Part shown: one piece after another, positions 1 to 11,924 of the stretch | Position numbering within the stretch: position 1 is the first letter of the stretch | How the letters are laid out: every line of letters begins with the position of its first letter | Assembly: GCA_024364805.1 (NCBI GenBank) | Contig: CM044490.1 | Location: 11,601,952 to 11,624,009 of the forward strand | Direction: 5' to 3' | DNA: 22,058 nucleotides | Source: Euprymna scolopes | Lineage: Eukaryota; Mollusca; Cephalopoda; Sepiida; Sepiolidae | Program-made: the position numbers and the translations under genes | The notes under the pieces: model-generated | Seen by the model: only the letters and a program-made list of their open reading frames with translations | Told to the model about the DNA's origin: nothing | The model's database searches: none

Positions 1-20
1 TATATATATACATATATATA
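1..20. repeat. (TA)n microsatellite, cut by window edge
   Basis: Alternating TA with one TACA interruption runs from the first base. It is probably the right end of a longer array outside the window. Confidence 0.8.
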
Positions 21-485
21 ATGAGGATTTGCAATTGTTTAAACGGGATTTTTTTAAATATAAGTTGAAGAACAGAATAAAACGGAGATATTTAAACATT
101 AACGGATTTATTTTTTTTTATAAATCAAATTAGTTTCAAGCATAACACTCACGCGAGATGAAATGATATTTACTTATTCAAACATAGCACAGTGACATAA
201 ATAAATGTATGACACATCAACAGTGATATTTTAAAAGTTTCAGTGATAAAAATGTTGTTTAAATTTAATGTGACGTTTAGAACATCATATGCTAAAAAGC
301 CCGCGCACATAAATTTGGTACGATGGAATCAAATAAAAATAATATAATGTTATTAGCCTGACAAGACTGTTATCACCACCGAAAATTGTTTCCTAAAAAA
401 ACTATCGATTGTATTATAAAATGCATGCTTTTAATTAGTTTCTACAACATACATTTTGATATATAATATAAATCTATGTCTACCT
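21..485. other. AT-rich unique sequence, no feature seen
   Basis: No open frame with family resemblance, no repeat structure and no RNA-like fold is apparent on either strand. The stretch ends at the first compound microsatellite. Confidence 0.5.
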
Positions 486-491
486 TTCTCG

Positions 492-542
<51 letters not shown>

Positions 543-623
543 CATATATATATAGAGAGAGAGATAGATATAGATATATACATATATATATATATATCCG
601 TACATATATATATATATATATAT

Positions 624-657
<34 letters not shown>
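486..657. repeat. Compound (CT)n-(TA)n-(GA)n microsatellite
   Basis: A CT tract (about 493-523) leads into TA (524-554), then a short GA and GATA patch, more TA, and finally a GA tract (about 627-656). The CT and GA ends are complementary and the TA interior is self-complementary, so the block is one large imperfect inverted repeat. The open frames across it on both strands encode only Ser-Leu, Tyr-Ile and Arg-Glu runs, which come from the dinucleotides and are not genes. Confidence 0.93.
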
Positions 658-660
<3 letters not shown>

Positions 661-844
661 GAAAGTAACCCATAAAAAATCAACAGACCGAAAGTATATG
701 TCGAGTTTTTGACTCGGTTTATTTAATCGGCTAAACAAGTCTTTCCTGGACATAGGAAAACCGAATTTCCGTCATGTTATGCAAGCAGCCTTCGTCTTGT
801 TCAGCGGCATTGCCCACAGAAAAGTTTAGCTACCACAAATCACG

Positions 845-846
<2 letters not shown>

Positions 847-881
<35 letters not shown>

Positions 882-1022
882 GATATATATATATATATAT
901 GTAGAGAGAGAGAGAGAGAGACAGAGACAGATAGATAGATAGAGAGAGAGTGAGCGAGAGCGAGGGTGAGAGAGAGAGAGAGAGAGAGACTAGACTAGAC
1001 TAGACTAGACTAGGCTAGGCTA
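847..1022. repeat. Compound (TA)n-(GA)n-(GATA)-(ACTAG)n microsatellite
   Basis: TA arrays (about 847-878 and 884-900) are followed by GA with GACA and GATA interruptions (902-988). The block ends in a short pentanucleotide array of about six ACTAG units (988-1022), whose last two units carry a shared A-to-G change (TAGGC). Confidence 0.92.
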
Positions 1023-2182
<1,160 letters not shown>

Positions 2183-2224
2183 ATAATATAAAGCTACATA
2201 TCTTTTTGTGTGTTTATGTCTGGT

Positions 2225-2795
2225 CACGAATAGGCTCCTATATGGCTGATCATTTCAAAAAAAAACCGTTTACATATAATAATAGACGAGGTATCGAGAC
2301 ACAGAAATGGGTGTGTTTGATCTGGCAGAACGGTGGTTCAGTAAAATAGTGGGGTTTGCGTTCTCGCCTGGTCCAAAAAGTATGGAAATAAAAACTTAAA
2401 AAATTAGAGAAAAAAAAACGTTTACAAGTTTTTTTTATATAGATGAACATAATAATAGTTTGATAATTATGTTTTAAATTAAATAGGGATGGTATAATAA
2501 AATTGTTGGGTCTGCGTTCGCGTCTGGCCTCCATATAGTGGGAATAGACACACACTGTAATAAAGACGTTTTATATCTATCTGCCTAAGTATACTTTTAT
2601 CATTATGTTTCATTTTGAGGAAATATGGTATAATAAAATTATGGGGTGTTCGTTCGCACCTTACCTCCATAGAATGGAAATATGTCACAAAGTTTAACAA
2701 GGTGTTTTAATATAAATCCGCAGAATATTGGTATAAGTGTTCACTGTGAACAGATATGTATAATAAATTATGGGGTTTATCTATTTTATTTTTAC
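2225..2795. repeat. Degenerate tandem repeat, about 130-156 bp period
   Basis: A marker segment (GGTATAATAAAATT, then GGG, then TGCGTTCGC, then CTGGCCTCCATA) recurs at about 2336-2375, 2487-2535, 2629-2675 and 2757-2800. A matching partial unit (CTCCTATATGG followed by a poly-A stretch and CGTTTACA) lies at about 2235-2280. Spacing between equivalent positions falls from 156 to 136 to about 129 bases. In minus-strand translation the units appear as repeated R-R/C-E-R-x-P phrases, but all units contain stops or shifts. I read it as an old, diverged satellite-like array or internal duplications of an unknown element. It is not protein coding. Confidence 0.75.
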
Positions 2796-2946
2796 TTCCA
2801 TCATATTTTGCTTTGGTTTTGATACCCCCAATTTCGAAGCTATCTCTTTACAACCCATCCTTTTCATAACATATCCTACTTTCATAAATCAGTCCATGTT
2901 CTGTAGGCTGTTTTTGAACCCAGTCAACAACGGGCACTTTTGCTAG

Positions 2947-2950
<4 letters not shown>
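2796..2950. repeat. Possible repeat-element end abutting a TA array
   Basis: The segment ends in CAACGGGCACTTTTGCTAGT immediately before a (TA)46 array. The ending resembles that at 10825-10846 (ACGCCGGGTAGCCCCGCTAGT). A shared GGG...GCTAGT terminus running into TA suggests the 3' end of an interspersed element that seeded the microsatellite. The element itself is not identified. Confidence 0.35.

Positions 2951-3042
<92 letters not shown>
2951..3042. repeat. (TA)46 microsatellite
   Basis: 92 bases of uninterrupted TA, starting directly after the GCTAGTATT boundary. Confidence 0.96.
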
Positions 3043-3043
<1 letters not shown>

Positions 3044-4265
3044 TTACACATATATAGCTATCGTAAGCGGCATATTAGCAACATTAGCACGGTATTACGT
3101 TTTTCTCCCATTCTATATATCCTAAATAAGATGGTATACGAGCTACGTACTTGCCATCAATTATGAAGATGTCGGCGACGAAAAATTTGCTATGGTAGCC
3201 AACAGCCAATAAGAAAAAAGAGTCTCTTATTCGACAATGTCAAAAAGGGTGCCATGATTTCCAAAAGTCAATCAGACGAAGCCATCTATCTCGGTCCTTA
3301 CTATTTTGTACAACTTTTTAACTTCGGAAATTGCTCGATCATTTTTGTTTTGACTAATGAAAAGTAAAACTTTTTTTTTCAAAATATAGCTGAGGAGATT
3401 ATTTACAAACTATAAACATTGTTTGAAATTGTATTGCAAAATAAGTTTACGGTGAAGCTTTAAACAGTTCTAAGACTAACACTGAACCGTATATTCAATC
3501 ACTGTCGTATTTAAATCATAACAATGTAATTTAGACGTGTATAGCAGCGGCGTGTAGACATATGCGAATGGCAAGAGCCCGATCTGAGGTAAGATGATAT
3601 AAATTAAAAATTTAAATAGGGCAGAGCTTTTTTTTTTAACTACAAGAAGGCACAGGAGACGTTTATTATGTGGCTTGACAGGAGTTTTAACAAAATTATC
3701 GCACAAGTGTGAGTCGTGGGATACGCTTAATACATTACAGCTGGCTTACCGAGAAACTGATAACTGACATCGGTAGAAAGGCATCGAGCGTATCATATTA
3801 AAAATGTCTTGGAAAATACGTGTCAGTTGTTTGCTGATGTAACTGTCGTACATAAATATATGCTACTTAATACTAAAAGAAAAATCGATTCGGGAATCTT
3901 TAATTTCATCTTATTCCCGGGACTTTAATATACGATCTCTGCTTAGTGCAAAACTGTAAAGGCCCATGTTACATGAGATAATAAGGCGTCGTTCAGCTCT
4001 CTCCTTTTGCACACACGTGTTCGAAATAAATGTAATAAAGGTTACCGCGAGTGAGAATGTAGTCACATATAAAGGAATAAACAACGAACTAAACCTAACA
4101 GGAAAATTTGTGAAAAATTGCAGGGGGGGTGAGTTATATCGTTCATTGTATGTTTTTTTTTCATTTCGACTTTGTTGAGGAGAGGTTTCTTTTCTTTGGT
4201 CGTGAATTGGTCTATCAGTGTTTTTTTTTAGCATTTTCGTTTACATTAAATTATTTATTAAAGAA

Positions 4266-4266
<1 letters not shown>
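3043..4266. other. Unique sequence, no gene seen
   Basis: Frames of 70-107 codons exist on both strands between 3476 and 4234, but none shows domain motifs, and overlapping frames on opposite strands look equally random. A G7 run lies at about 4124-4130. Confidence 0.5.

Positions 4267-4320
<54 letters not shown>
4267..4320. repeat. (ATT)18 trinucleotide microsatellite
   Basis: 54 bases of pure ATT. The 91-codon plus-strand frame through it (4129-4404) carries a poly-isoleucine run from this repeat and is not considered a gene. Confidence 0.97.
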
Positions 4321-5095
4321 TGTGTTAGCATTTTCATCGCCAGTGTTGCAATTGGTGTGTGTCTTAATATCTTTTTTTATAATACTTGCAACCCTTCAGC
4401 TTAATAAATTATTCCGCGTTTTAAAATTATGGTTAGCTACGTTCTCATTCAAAAGTACACGATAATCGCCTGCATTGTGCATGTTCTGGCGTGGCCTAAT
4501 ATGTTACATTCAAGAAACGGTGAGTGTCTACTTTTCTTGTAGCACTTACTAGTGATCTCATAATTCTTGTTTTTATTTTTTGATTATTTTCAATTGGATG
4601 CTGGCGGGCATTAATTTTAAATATCCTAATCTCCGTAATTGTTTTTTTTTGGTTTCTTATGATGTATTTTGACCCGATTAATGCTGCTTTTCTGTGGGAA
4701 TTTATTTTGTAGTAAACACAGAGCATCTGCTCTACAGTTAAATTTCCTATGCTTAACATTAACTTTTCTATTTCTATTTGTGATAAAGTTTCTTCGAATA
4801 ATTATATTTTCATATTTTATGTCCATTTTGTAGTTTTTATGTTGGGAAGATTTCCTTTTAATCTATTATATACCCACCGATGTAACACATTGTGATGTGC
4901 TTTAATTATCATACTCATTTTTTACATCAAATATAACACGTTGTTAGCTTTATAATTTTATGATGATATTTAGAGGTTAATTTTTGATACGTTGTCATAG
5001 TGATCAATATAGCCAATGATATTTATATGGCTCTTCACTTAGTTTTATATAACTCTACTTTTTTTTTTACTCAGCTTCATCCCAAAAAAGGAACT
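4321..5095. other. AT-rich sequence, no gene seen
   Basis: Minus-strand frames at 4496-4759 and 4626-4826 are Lys/Asn/Ile-rich with no recognisable motif. Nothing else is apparent. Confidence 0.5.
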
Positions 5096-5099
5096 TTGT

Positions 5100-6480
5100 A
5101 ATTCGCTAATAAGGGACTACTAATTGGTATCATTCCTATAAAAGATATATCCGTTGCAATTGCACTGTTGCATATCAATAAAGTTTTGGAACCAAATAGC
5201 AGGAAGAGAATTCTAAAGTTTTTATTGCTAGAGGGAAGAAACTATTACATTAGAATATCTTCTAGCATTTTGGGACCTCAACAATAAAGGGGTGTGGATT
5301 TGTTGTTGATTGCGTTTATCGAGGAGACGTAAATCTAGGATATACAAGCTTAGCAAGTTAATCAGAGCACATTCGATTAAAATATTTCTAAAATAGGCAC
5401 AGGCATGCAACATAGGTGCGATTAGAACGTATTAGATTGAAGCCAATTTTCTTAAACCTATCCAAGAGGGAAGGCTAGTGGTAGATGCACCAACCCAGAT
5501 GTGACAACAATAATCAATGAATAGGCGAATGGTCGACTTTTTGCGGAACAGGGTACTCTCAGATGTAAACAGTTTTCTTGCACAATAGATGGACCCCACC
5601 TTTTCAGCAGCAGCCTCCGCAATGTCCTCAGTATATGTATTGCAGTTCATATTTCCCGTGAATTTTTAGCTGAGGTGTTTGAAGTTTCGTGAGAACAACT
5701 TATTCTTACTAGTATTAAATGTTACCTTCTATTTTCGCCCTCATTCCACTACGATATTGAGGTCATTTTCTATGGGCTAATTCATCGTATTAGATTAATG
5801 TACACCCCCACGTGCGTGTTATAGAGTGGTGAATCATAAGCAAATATACCCATATAGGACAATATTATCGGGGATATTATTGATGAATACCAGAAAGAAT
5901 AGTAGTCAAAGGATCGACGCATTAGGCACTTAAGCATTAATGTTTTGCTACTTGGATGAACGTATACCAATTGCAACCTGGATAATACTATTTCTAAAGA
6001 GGAGCTAATTATATTTAGTATTCGTCCAGTTATACAGTATGCTTCGATTTCCCTTAGCGACCTTTCATGCCAGACTTTCTAAAAAGACTTGAACATATCG
6101 ACGGCAACAAACTGGGGTTTACCCGCCAGTTCATGGTATATGCATCTAGAGATGAAAATCAATGTATCTGAAGAAGTACAACAATGCCTAAATCCGTACT
6201 GTTTGTTGAAGAGAAAATTAGCTTTTGAAATGTGGTGGACTAGTGCTTGATGGATTAGCGCGTCCAAGCTTTTACCGAATATTGGAAGGATACTGATAGA
6301 GCGATAATTAAGAGGGCAGCACTTTTACCATAATTCTTGTAGACTTGCACAACAGAGGCCATCTCCCTGGTAACAGGGAATATGTTTCATTGAGTACATT
6401 TTTAATTACCATGTTTTCTTATCAACTATATAAGCAAACGGAGTGCAAATATTTTACAAATCTTTCGTATAATCTCCTCT
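5100..6480 (-). mobile_element. LINE relic (jockey/CR1-like), RT domain to C-terminus, 5' truncated
   Basis: A dead copy of a non-LTR retrotransposon ORF2, read on the minus strand from about 6480 to 5100. In order I can see a pre-RT segment similar to the usual NYRPISILP block (about 6320-6290), KQYGFRH (about 6204-6184), motif A as VDMFKSF (6105-6082) followed by a stop and KVWH (6078-6067), a motif B remnant VPNASIL (about 5940-5915), and motif C FAYD (5844-5833) where the family has FADD. After these come the connection region (GNMNCNTYTEDIAEAAAEKV, TIRLFIDYCCHIW at about 5650-5470) and a decayed C-terminal tail (CLCLF...KYFNRMCSD, NSFFP). The altered FADD, several in-frame stops (for example after motif A at 6079-6081) and several frameshifts show it is inactive. 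The apurinic endonuclease domain is absent. It belongs to the same subfamily as the 11.9-12.5 kb fragment. RT identity is secure; the clade is not resolved. Confidence 0.9.
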
Positions 6481-6860
6481 CTAGAATTATTACGTTCGAT
6501 ACATTTTTGAATCTCATTATGATTGATGTTGTATGCTTAAATCATTTTATGTGTATACAATTAGTGTAAATTTTAAGGTCCCGCTGTTATGTATGTTTAT
6601 GAAAGACTAGAGTAACGTCATGAAAATTATCTGTTTTAATTATGCCGCTAGATTTTCTATAATATTTTTCTTTTTGTTCGCATTATAACAATATACACTC
6701 AGAACGTAATAAACTACCTCTTTTTGTAGATGATTTATAGATTAGTATACTAGAACAACCAGCACAATGGGAATATAAAATGTATGCAGTAACATCGACT
6801 ACACGAAATAGACTGACGAATCGTTACGCAGAACTATAAGTGTATCATATTTTCTAGGTG
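6481..6860. other. AT-rich sequence upstream of LINE relic
   Basis: The minus-strand continuation of the LINE cannot be followed beyond about 6480, so the truncation point probably lies near here. No other feature is seen. Confidence 0.45.
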
Positions 6861-7385
<525 letters not shown>

Positions 7386-7418
7386 CCCACCGTCTAGCGA
7401 CGGGTGGGTTTCGATTCC
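7386..7418 (+). other. GC hairpin followed by B-box-like motif
   Basis: CCCACCGTC (7386-7394) pairs with GACGGGTGGG (7399-7408) across a TAGC loop with one bulged G. It runs directly into GGTTTCGATTCC (7407-7418), one insertion away from the RNA polymerase III B-box consensus GGTTCGANTCC. The arrangement recalls the variable arm and T arm of a long-arm tRNA, but I find no A box upstream. It could be the tail of a tRNA-derived repeat or chance. Confidence 0.3.
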
Positions 7419-7690
7419 TTTATCATGTAAATGCGTCTTTTAGTATTCAGTATTTTAATAATTGTTTTGCTAAAACTTATACGTCTTTCTCAGGAAACTT
7501 TTCATATTATTTAGTCAGTTCTCGTTCGATATTATATCACAATTTTTAAACAAACAGAATAAACACATGTGCTATATATAAGTATATAAATCCACACACA
7601 TAGTAATATTATACTTGTTGTAAAAATATGATCTTACATACACACACAACGTGCACACCACCACACAGACAGACCCGCTCACACATATAC

Positions 7691-7693
<3 letters not shown>
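7419..7693. other. Unique sequence grading into CA-rich repeat
   Basis: No gene is seen. From about 7636 the sequence becomes imperfect CA repeat leading into the following TA array. Confidence 0.5.

Positions 7694-7762
<69 letters not shown>
7694..7762. repeat. (TA)n microsatellite
   Basis: 69 bases of pure TA, preceded by a degenerate CA/ACAC stretch. Confidence 0.95.
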
Positions 7763-7765
<3 letters not shown>

Positions 7766-7970
7766 AGATTTTATCAGTTCATTTAACACACCGTCGAACT
7801 AGAATGTTAATCATTGCAAAATATGATAAGCATAATCATAAATACATTTATTAAAGTACAAGTAGAGAATTTGAAAGAAGAATACTATATCATAGAAAAG
7901 TATTCACATAGATACGTTCGTATAGTATAAGTAAATGATGCATAATAGTAAATGGTAGAAAATCATAATA

Positions 7971-7988
7971 TAATATATATGCACCTAC

Positions 7989-8031
<43 letters not shown>

Positions 8032-8251
8032 TATATATGTAAGTATGTATATGTTTGTATACATATATATATGTGCAAATATATATATATATAAATATAT
8101 ATATATATAAGTATATGTACACACGTATATATAATTATATATATATATATAATTTATATACATAACTATATGCACATAAATATATATATGTGTGTATATA
8201 TAATTATATATATATATATATATATTTATATACATATACATATATATTATC
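7971..8251. repeat. Cryptically simple TA/TG/TAAT region with internal duplication
   Basis: About 280 bases of imperfect TA with TATG, TACA and AATTATA interruptions. A motif GTATATATAATTATATAT followed by TA and TTTATATACATA occurs at about 8125-8164 and again at about 8196-8235. It therefore contains a duplicated block of roughly 72 bases and not just a decaying dinucleotide run. Confidence 0.9.
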
Positions 8252-10203
8252 AAAAGGAATGGAGGTTCCATATTATAGAATGGTATTTTCTATCAAAGGT
8301 ATATAATAGCATTCGATATTCGGAACAACACCCTAATACCTAGTGGGTATACTTTCAAGCAACATATTAAACGCTATCTGAATGTGGGCATACATAATCA
8401 TTAACCTATATATGGTTTCCTTAAAAGTAAGGGTTTCATACTTTCACAACTATACGACTGAAAGTAAAGCTTTACAATGTATTTGTAGTCTAATTGTATA
8501 TTTAACATCTCTTACTTTCATTTGTTTATATGATTGGCAGTATGGAAAATATTCAAAAACCTTGTAATGAACAAGATTTGAAAGAATTCAGACAAGATAT
8601 GCTAAAATTATTTCGAGATATTTATTTATTCTAGTATTTTTTTTCTGAATGCAATTTCCTATTTTGTTTCGCGCTTACGCGTATTTGTATTGCCCTCAAA
8701 CATTTCATACATCATCCTTTCCTGTGCATCTGGTTACTTTTTATGACGTAAAAATCTTAAAATAGAAAGATTTTCTACACTTTCTGTTATGTTTTATGTA
8801 TTTTATCTAGTTTGTTTCAAAATGGTGTAATGATTGTCACATAGCATAGAATATATTTTAAGAAATCCAAGAAATATCGTTGTAATTTTCGAGCTTACTA
8901 CTAAGTGTAAATTCAAATTTTGTATTGTGCTAAAAATTAATATACAGAGATTTTTCTAATGACGAATCATTCATTTTATAGCAATTTTATAAAATCTGAT
9001 CATAATTTTCATTGCGCATTTTTTTATTTCATATTTCGTATTTATTTGGTGCTTTTTATTGAATTTAATTCAGTTCTTGATTCGTTTTTATATTAGTATA
9101 TGCTAATTTTTTGACGGAAATCTTTCAAATATTTTAATTCAAAGCCCTTACTATTAGTTTGGTTGGTGTTTATTCTTTTTTTCTGGTACGTATTATACAT
9201 AAGCTATATTATGATTATTTAGTTTCTATAGATAGTTTTATTCATTATTATAAATTATTTCATTTTGTGATTTTTAATTTACTGGAGAAAATTATCTTTT
9301 CTATTGTCTATTTCACTAGATTCATCATATTAGTCAGCATTCATACTGAGTATTTTTCATCTTTTTACTTTGCGATCAGCTTCCTTTTTTCAATAAATAT
9401 ACACCCCCTGCTGATGGTTCTCATCAATAGGCAGTATCTAGTCTCCAACTTATCTAATGCTATAGAAATATTGAAGACGCTAGAGCAAGTTTTATTTATT
9501 TTTCGCCGGAGGGATATATATGATCTTTTGTCATTCTCTGACATCTTATTATAATTCAGAGGAGACAACTTTCGCTCAAAAGTTGTATGGGCGGTGTCAA
9601 CTAAAACATAACCCGCTATTTAGTTTTTCTTTAACTGGCAAAAAACTTTTTTTAAGATTTTTTGTTTACACAATCACTTGTTCATTTATACAACTTTCTG
9701 TGTCTACCTTCTTACTGAGTAAACGTATCCTACAATAGTCGTGCATCTAACAATATGGCAGCAATATAAGTGTACTTCGATTAATTTAAAGATTATAGAA
9801 AAAAAGTAAGACAATTATCAGAAAAAATAATGTAACATTACTCTCGCGTATGTGATCAGGGTAACATAGGTTTTCTAACACACCTACACGCTTCCTACGT
9901 AAAAAATATCGACCTACATATAGAAAATATTGTTATATTACTACGGCTATGACAACAGTATATTCCTTTAATTGTTTTTTGTCTCAAACGACATTTTTAG
10001 CCACAGTTAATCAACCGAGAACCACATTACTTTAGAAAACGCACATAACATATCAATTGATGCACACTCGAGAGTTAAAATAATCTTACGTACTCAAATT
10101 CAGAGTTGCCACTACATTACACTCCAAATATATATTTAAATATTTATGTACTTTACAAAATAGCATTTACAAATACTAAGCCACGTTTTAATTTCGACCA
10201 TTG
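8252..10203. other. Long AT-rich stretch with no confident gene
   Basis: T-rich on the plus strand between 8.6 and 9.7 kb. The longest frame (9159-9554, 131 codons) is all hydrophobic Phe/Ile/Leu/Tyr residues, as T-rich DNA gives. One minus-strand patch at 9300-9480 is listed separately. Nothing else stands out. Confidence 0.5.
9310..9480 (-). pseudogene. Doubtful piggyBac-like transposase patch
   Basis: The minus strand reads GCIFIEKRKLIAK, a stop, KDEKYSV, a stop, then MLTNMMN. Both stops fall where a tryptophan would be likely. The pattern resembles the piggyBac family block in which a Lys-Trp-x-Asp-Lys segment precedes a Met-Leu-Ser/Thr-Thr motif. Only about 35 codons match in a loose way, and the flanks show no further piggyBac features. 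It may be an AT-rich coincidence or an unrelated relic. Confidence 0.2.
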
Positions 10204-10551
10204 TGTTACGTATAGAGTTGTTTTAAAACAAATATTTTAACTAAATTTCAATACTTAATGAAATATTCTTTAAGTTATCTATGTATTTACGTTCGCTTTT
10301 TGTGTATGTCTGCAAAAGGCTTTTTCGCTGGACTTTCGGTCAGCTCGTTCCTTCTTAAAACTTTTTATATCACGTCTAAATGATAATGCCCATGAGTTAC
10401 GAACGGGGGTCGGCTGTCTATTTAATTTGCCCGACTTTCACGCGCTATTTTCCAGATTTTTAGAGCGCCCCGTGTATCCTTCGCTTTTCAGTATAAAAGA
10501 GACAAACTTTGGCTTGCAGACGTGCCATGTTTCAAGTAAAAACATTACGCA
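10204..10551 (+). promoter_or_regulatory. TATA-type promoter-like region, possible solo-LTR fossil
   Basis: This is a patch of more balanced composition in AT-rich surroundings. It opens with TGTTACG at 10204, carries a good TATA box (GTATAAAAGAG at about 10491-10501) and ends near ACATTACGCA. A start in TG, an end in CA, a length near 350 bases and an internal TATA box would fit a solitary LTR of a Gypsy-like element. I cannot find a convincing target-site duplication, and no internal retroviral-type coding sequence adjoins it. It could equally be an unrelated polymerase II promoter. Confidence 0.25.
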
Positions 10552-10599
10552 ACTTAACGTTCTCACACCTGTCAATTTAATTTTATAAACGTAAAATTA

Positions 10600-10850
10600 A
10601 GAGGCTTTTTATTCCGCCTTCTCTCGTGGCCGAGATGTCTAGGTCCTTGGCATTTTTTTTCCATTTCGTTTTCATCTTCACGTCAAGGGTTCAGGGTTAA
10701 GGCCTACTTTCCTACTAAAACTTTCTTTTCGTGTACACATCCATGCATCCAGCCAACTTTTTTTTGAAAACAGGGTTGTTTCGATCCCCCTCACAACACA
10801 CCCCTACAAATACCCTGCTCACGCCGGGTAGCCCCGCTAGTTGAACATAA
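10600..10850 (+). mobile_element. tRNA-derived SINE-like segment
   Basis: TGGCCGAGATG at 10627-10637 is close to the polymerase III A box (TRGCNNAGYGG), and GGTTCAGGGTT at 10688-10698 is a weaker B box. The spacing of about 60 bases is within the range for tRNA-Leu/Ser-like heads. The part that follows contains GGTTGTTTCGATCCCC (10774-10789), another B-box-like string, and ends in CCCCGCTAGT (10837-10846), resembling the boundary before the TA array at 2951. I infer a SINE or the tail of another retroposon; no poly-A tail or target duplication is visible. Confidence 0.4.
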
Positions 10851-11920
10851 ATGCGTAAATATTAAAATCATGAGGCCTTAAAAGATCTATAAACCTTTAG
10901 TAAAAAATCTGATTCGTGTATTTAATATATCTGTTATGGTCAGAAAGATTTCAGCTTAGGTATCATACTAAGAGGTAATATCATAGACATGCTATATGCG
11001 TCGCAATAATGGTTCAGATAATGGGTCTCATCATAATGATCAAATGTACAAGCAATTCCTTTGTAAATGCAAGACGGTTAATATCGCAATGCAATAATGT
11101 GTTGATAATATTTGTATTTTCACAAAAAAATGCTTCACTATATCATATTTCTATGCCATAATTTCCGGTTATCAATATAACTCCTGTTCTCGAAATCATC
11201 GGTCATGCTGTCTCCCAATGTAATTAGACTATTTTCAAAAGATACTTTGAATAAATGTAATGGCGTTCGTGTCTAGACTATACAGCATAACGCAGTCTCT
11301 GTGTGTGTTTCTGGTAAAAGAATAATACAAGCAATCGCAGTATATTTTTAAGATAAGCATTGGCGTGTTTACTTTTAGGTTTACATGTGAATTAATCTCA
11401 AATTATACAAAAAGAATTCATCAATATAAAAAGGTATTTTTGCTACATAGTGTTACTATATTTCACATTCAAAACGAAAATAAAATAACTATTTGGATAT
11501 CTATGATGCTGGTCAACAAATTTCTTGTTTTATTTTCCCAACAAATTAGCGCTAATCTGAGTCGTTGGCTCCAAAAATTATATTAGAGTTGCTGAATAAG
11601 AATATTCAGCCATTCCCACATGCTATTTTTATTTTAAGGTTTTGTTTACATGTACTCATGTGTTGAGCAATTAAATTGAGCTGATGGGGTCAAATGTCTT
11701 ATGTTTATTAATCATTTTCACCCTAGATAGTATCCAGGTCTTGTAATCCTGGACGATTATATCGAGAATAGATTAGAGTTAAGTCATAAAATCTGAACTC
11801 TTGTCAAAAATTTTACTGAACATACACTTCTTTTTACATTTTCACCCCAAACAAGGCACATTGCCACATTGATGTAGGGGGCAACAACTACTGGGGTACT
11901 ATGTAGGGATTTGGGCAGCA
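10851..11920. other. AT-rich sequence, no gene seen
   Basis: A 73-codon plus-strand frame (11365-11586) has no recognisable motif. The segment from about 11700 to 11920 may include the 3' UTR of the neighbouring LINE: the complement of ATTTTCACCC appears at both about 11714 and about 11838, as a repeated 3' end might show. Confidence 0.45.
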
Positions 11921-11924
11921 ATGT

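Noticed and set aside
442-753. Ser-Leu and Arg-Glu rich frames on both strands
   Set aside because: Produced by the CT/TA/GA microsatellite.
2225-2795. CRISPR-like array
   Set aside because: The repeats are long, diverged and of unequal period, with no short conserved repeats separated by unique spacers.
4129-4404. 91-codon frame with a poly-isoleucine run
   Set aside because: The run is the ATT microsatellite, and the rest shows no motif.
4496-4826. Two overlapping minus-strand frames rich in Lys, Asn and Arg
   Set aside because: No recognisable domain. Composition and length fit chance in AT-rich DNA.
9159-9554. 131-codon hydrophobic frame that could be taken for a membrane protein
   Set aside because: Its Phe/Ile/Leu/Tyr content follows from T-rich DNA. 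There is no family motif, and the opposite strand is equally open over part of it.
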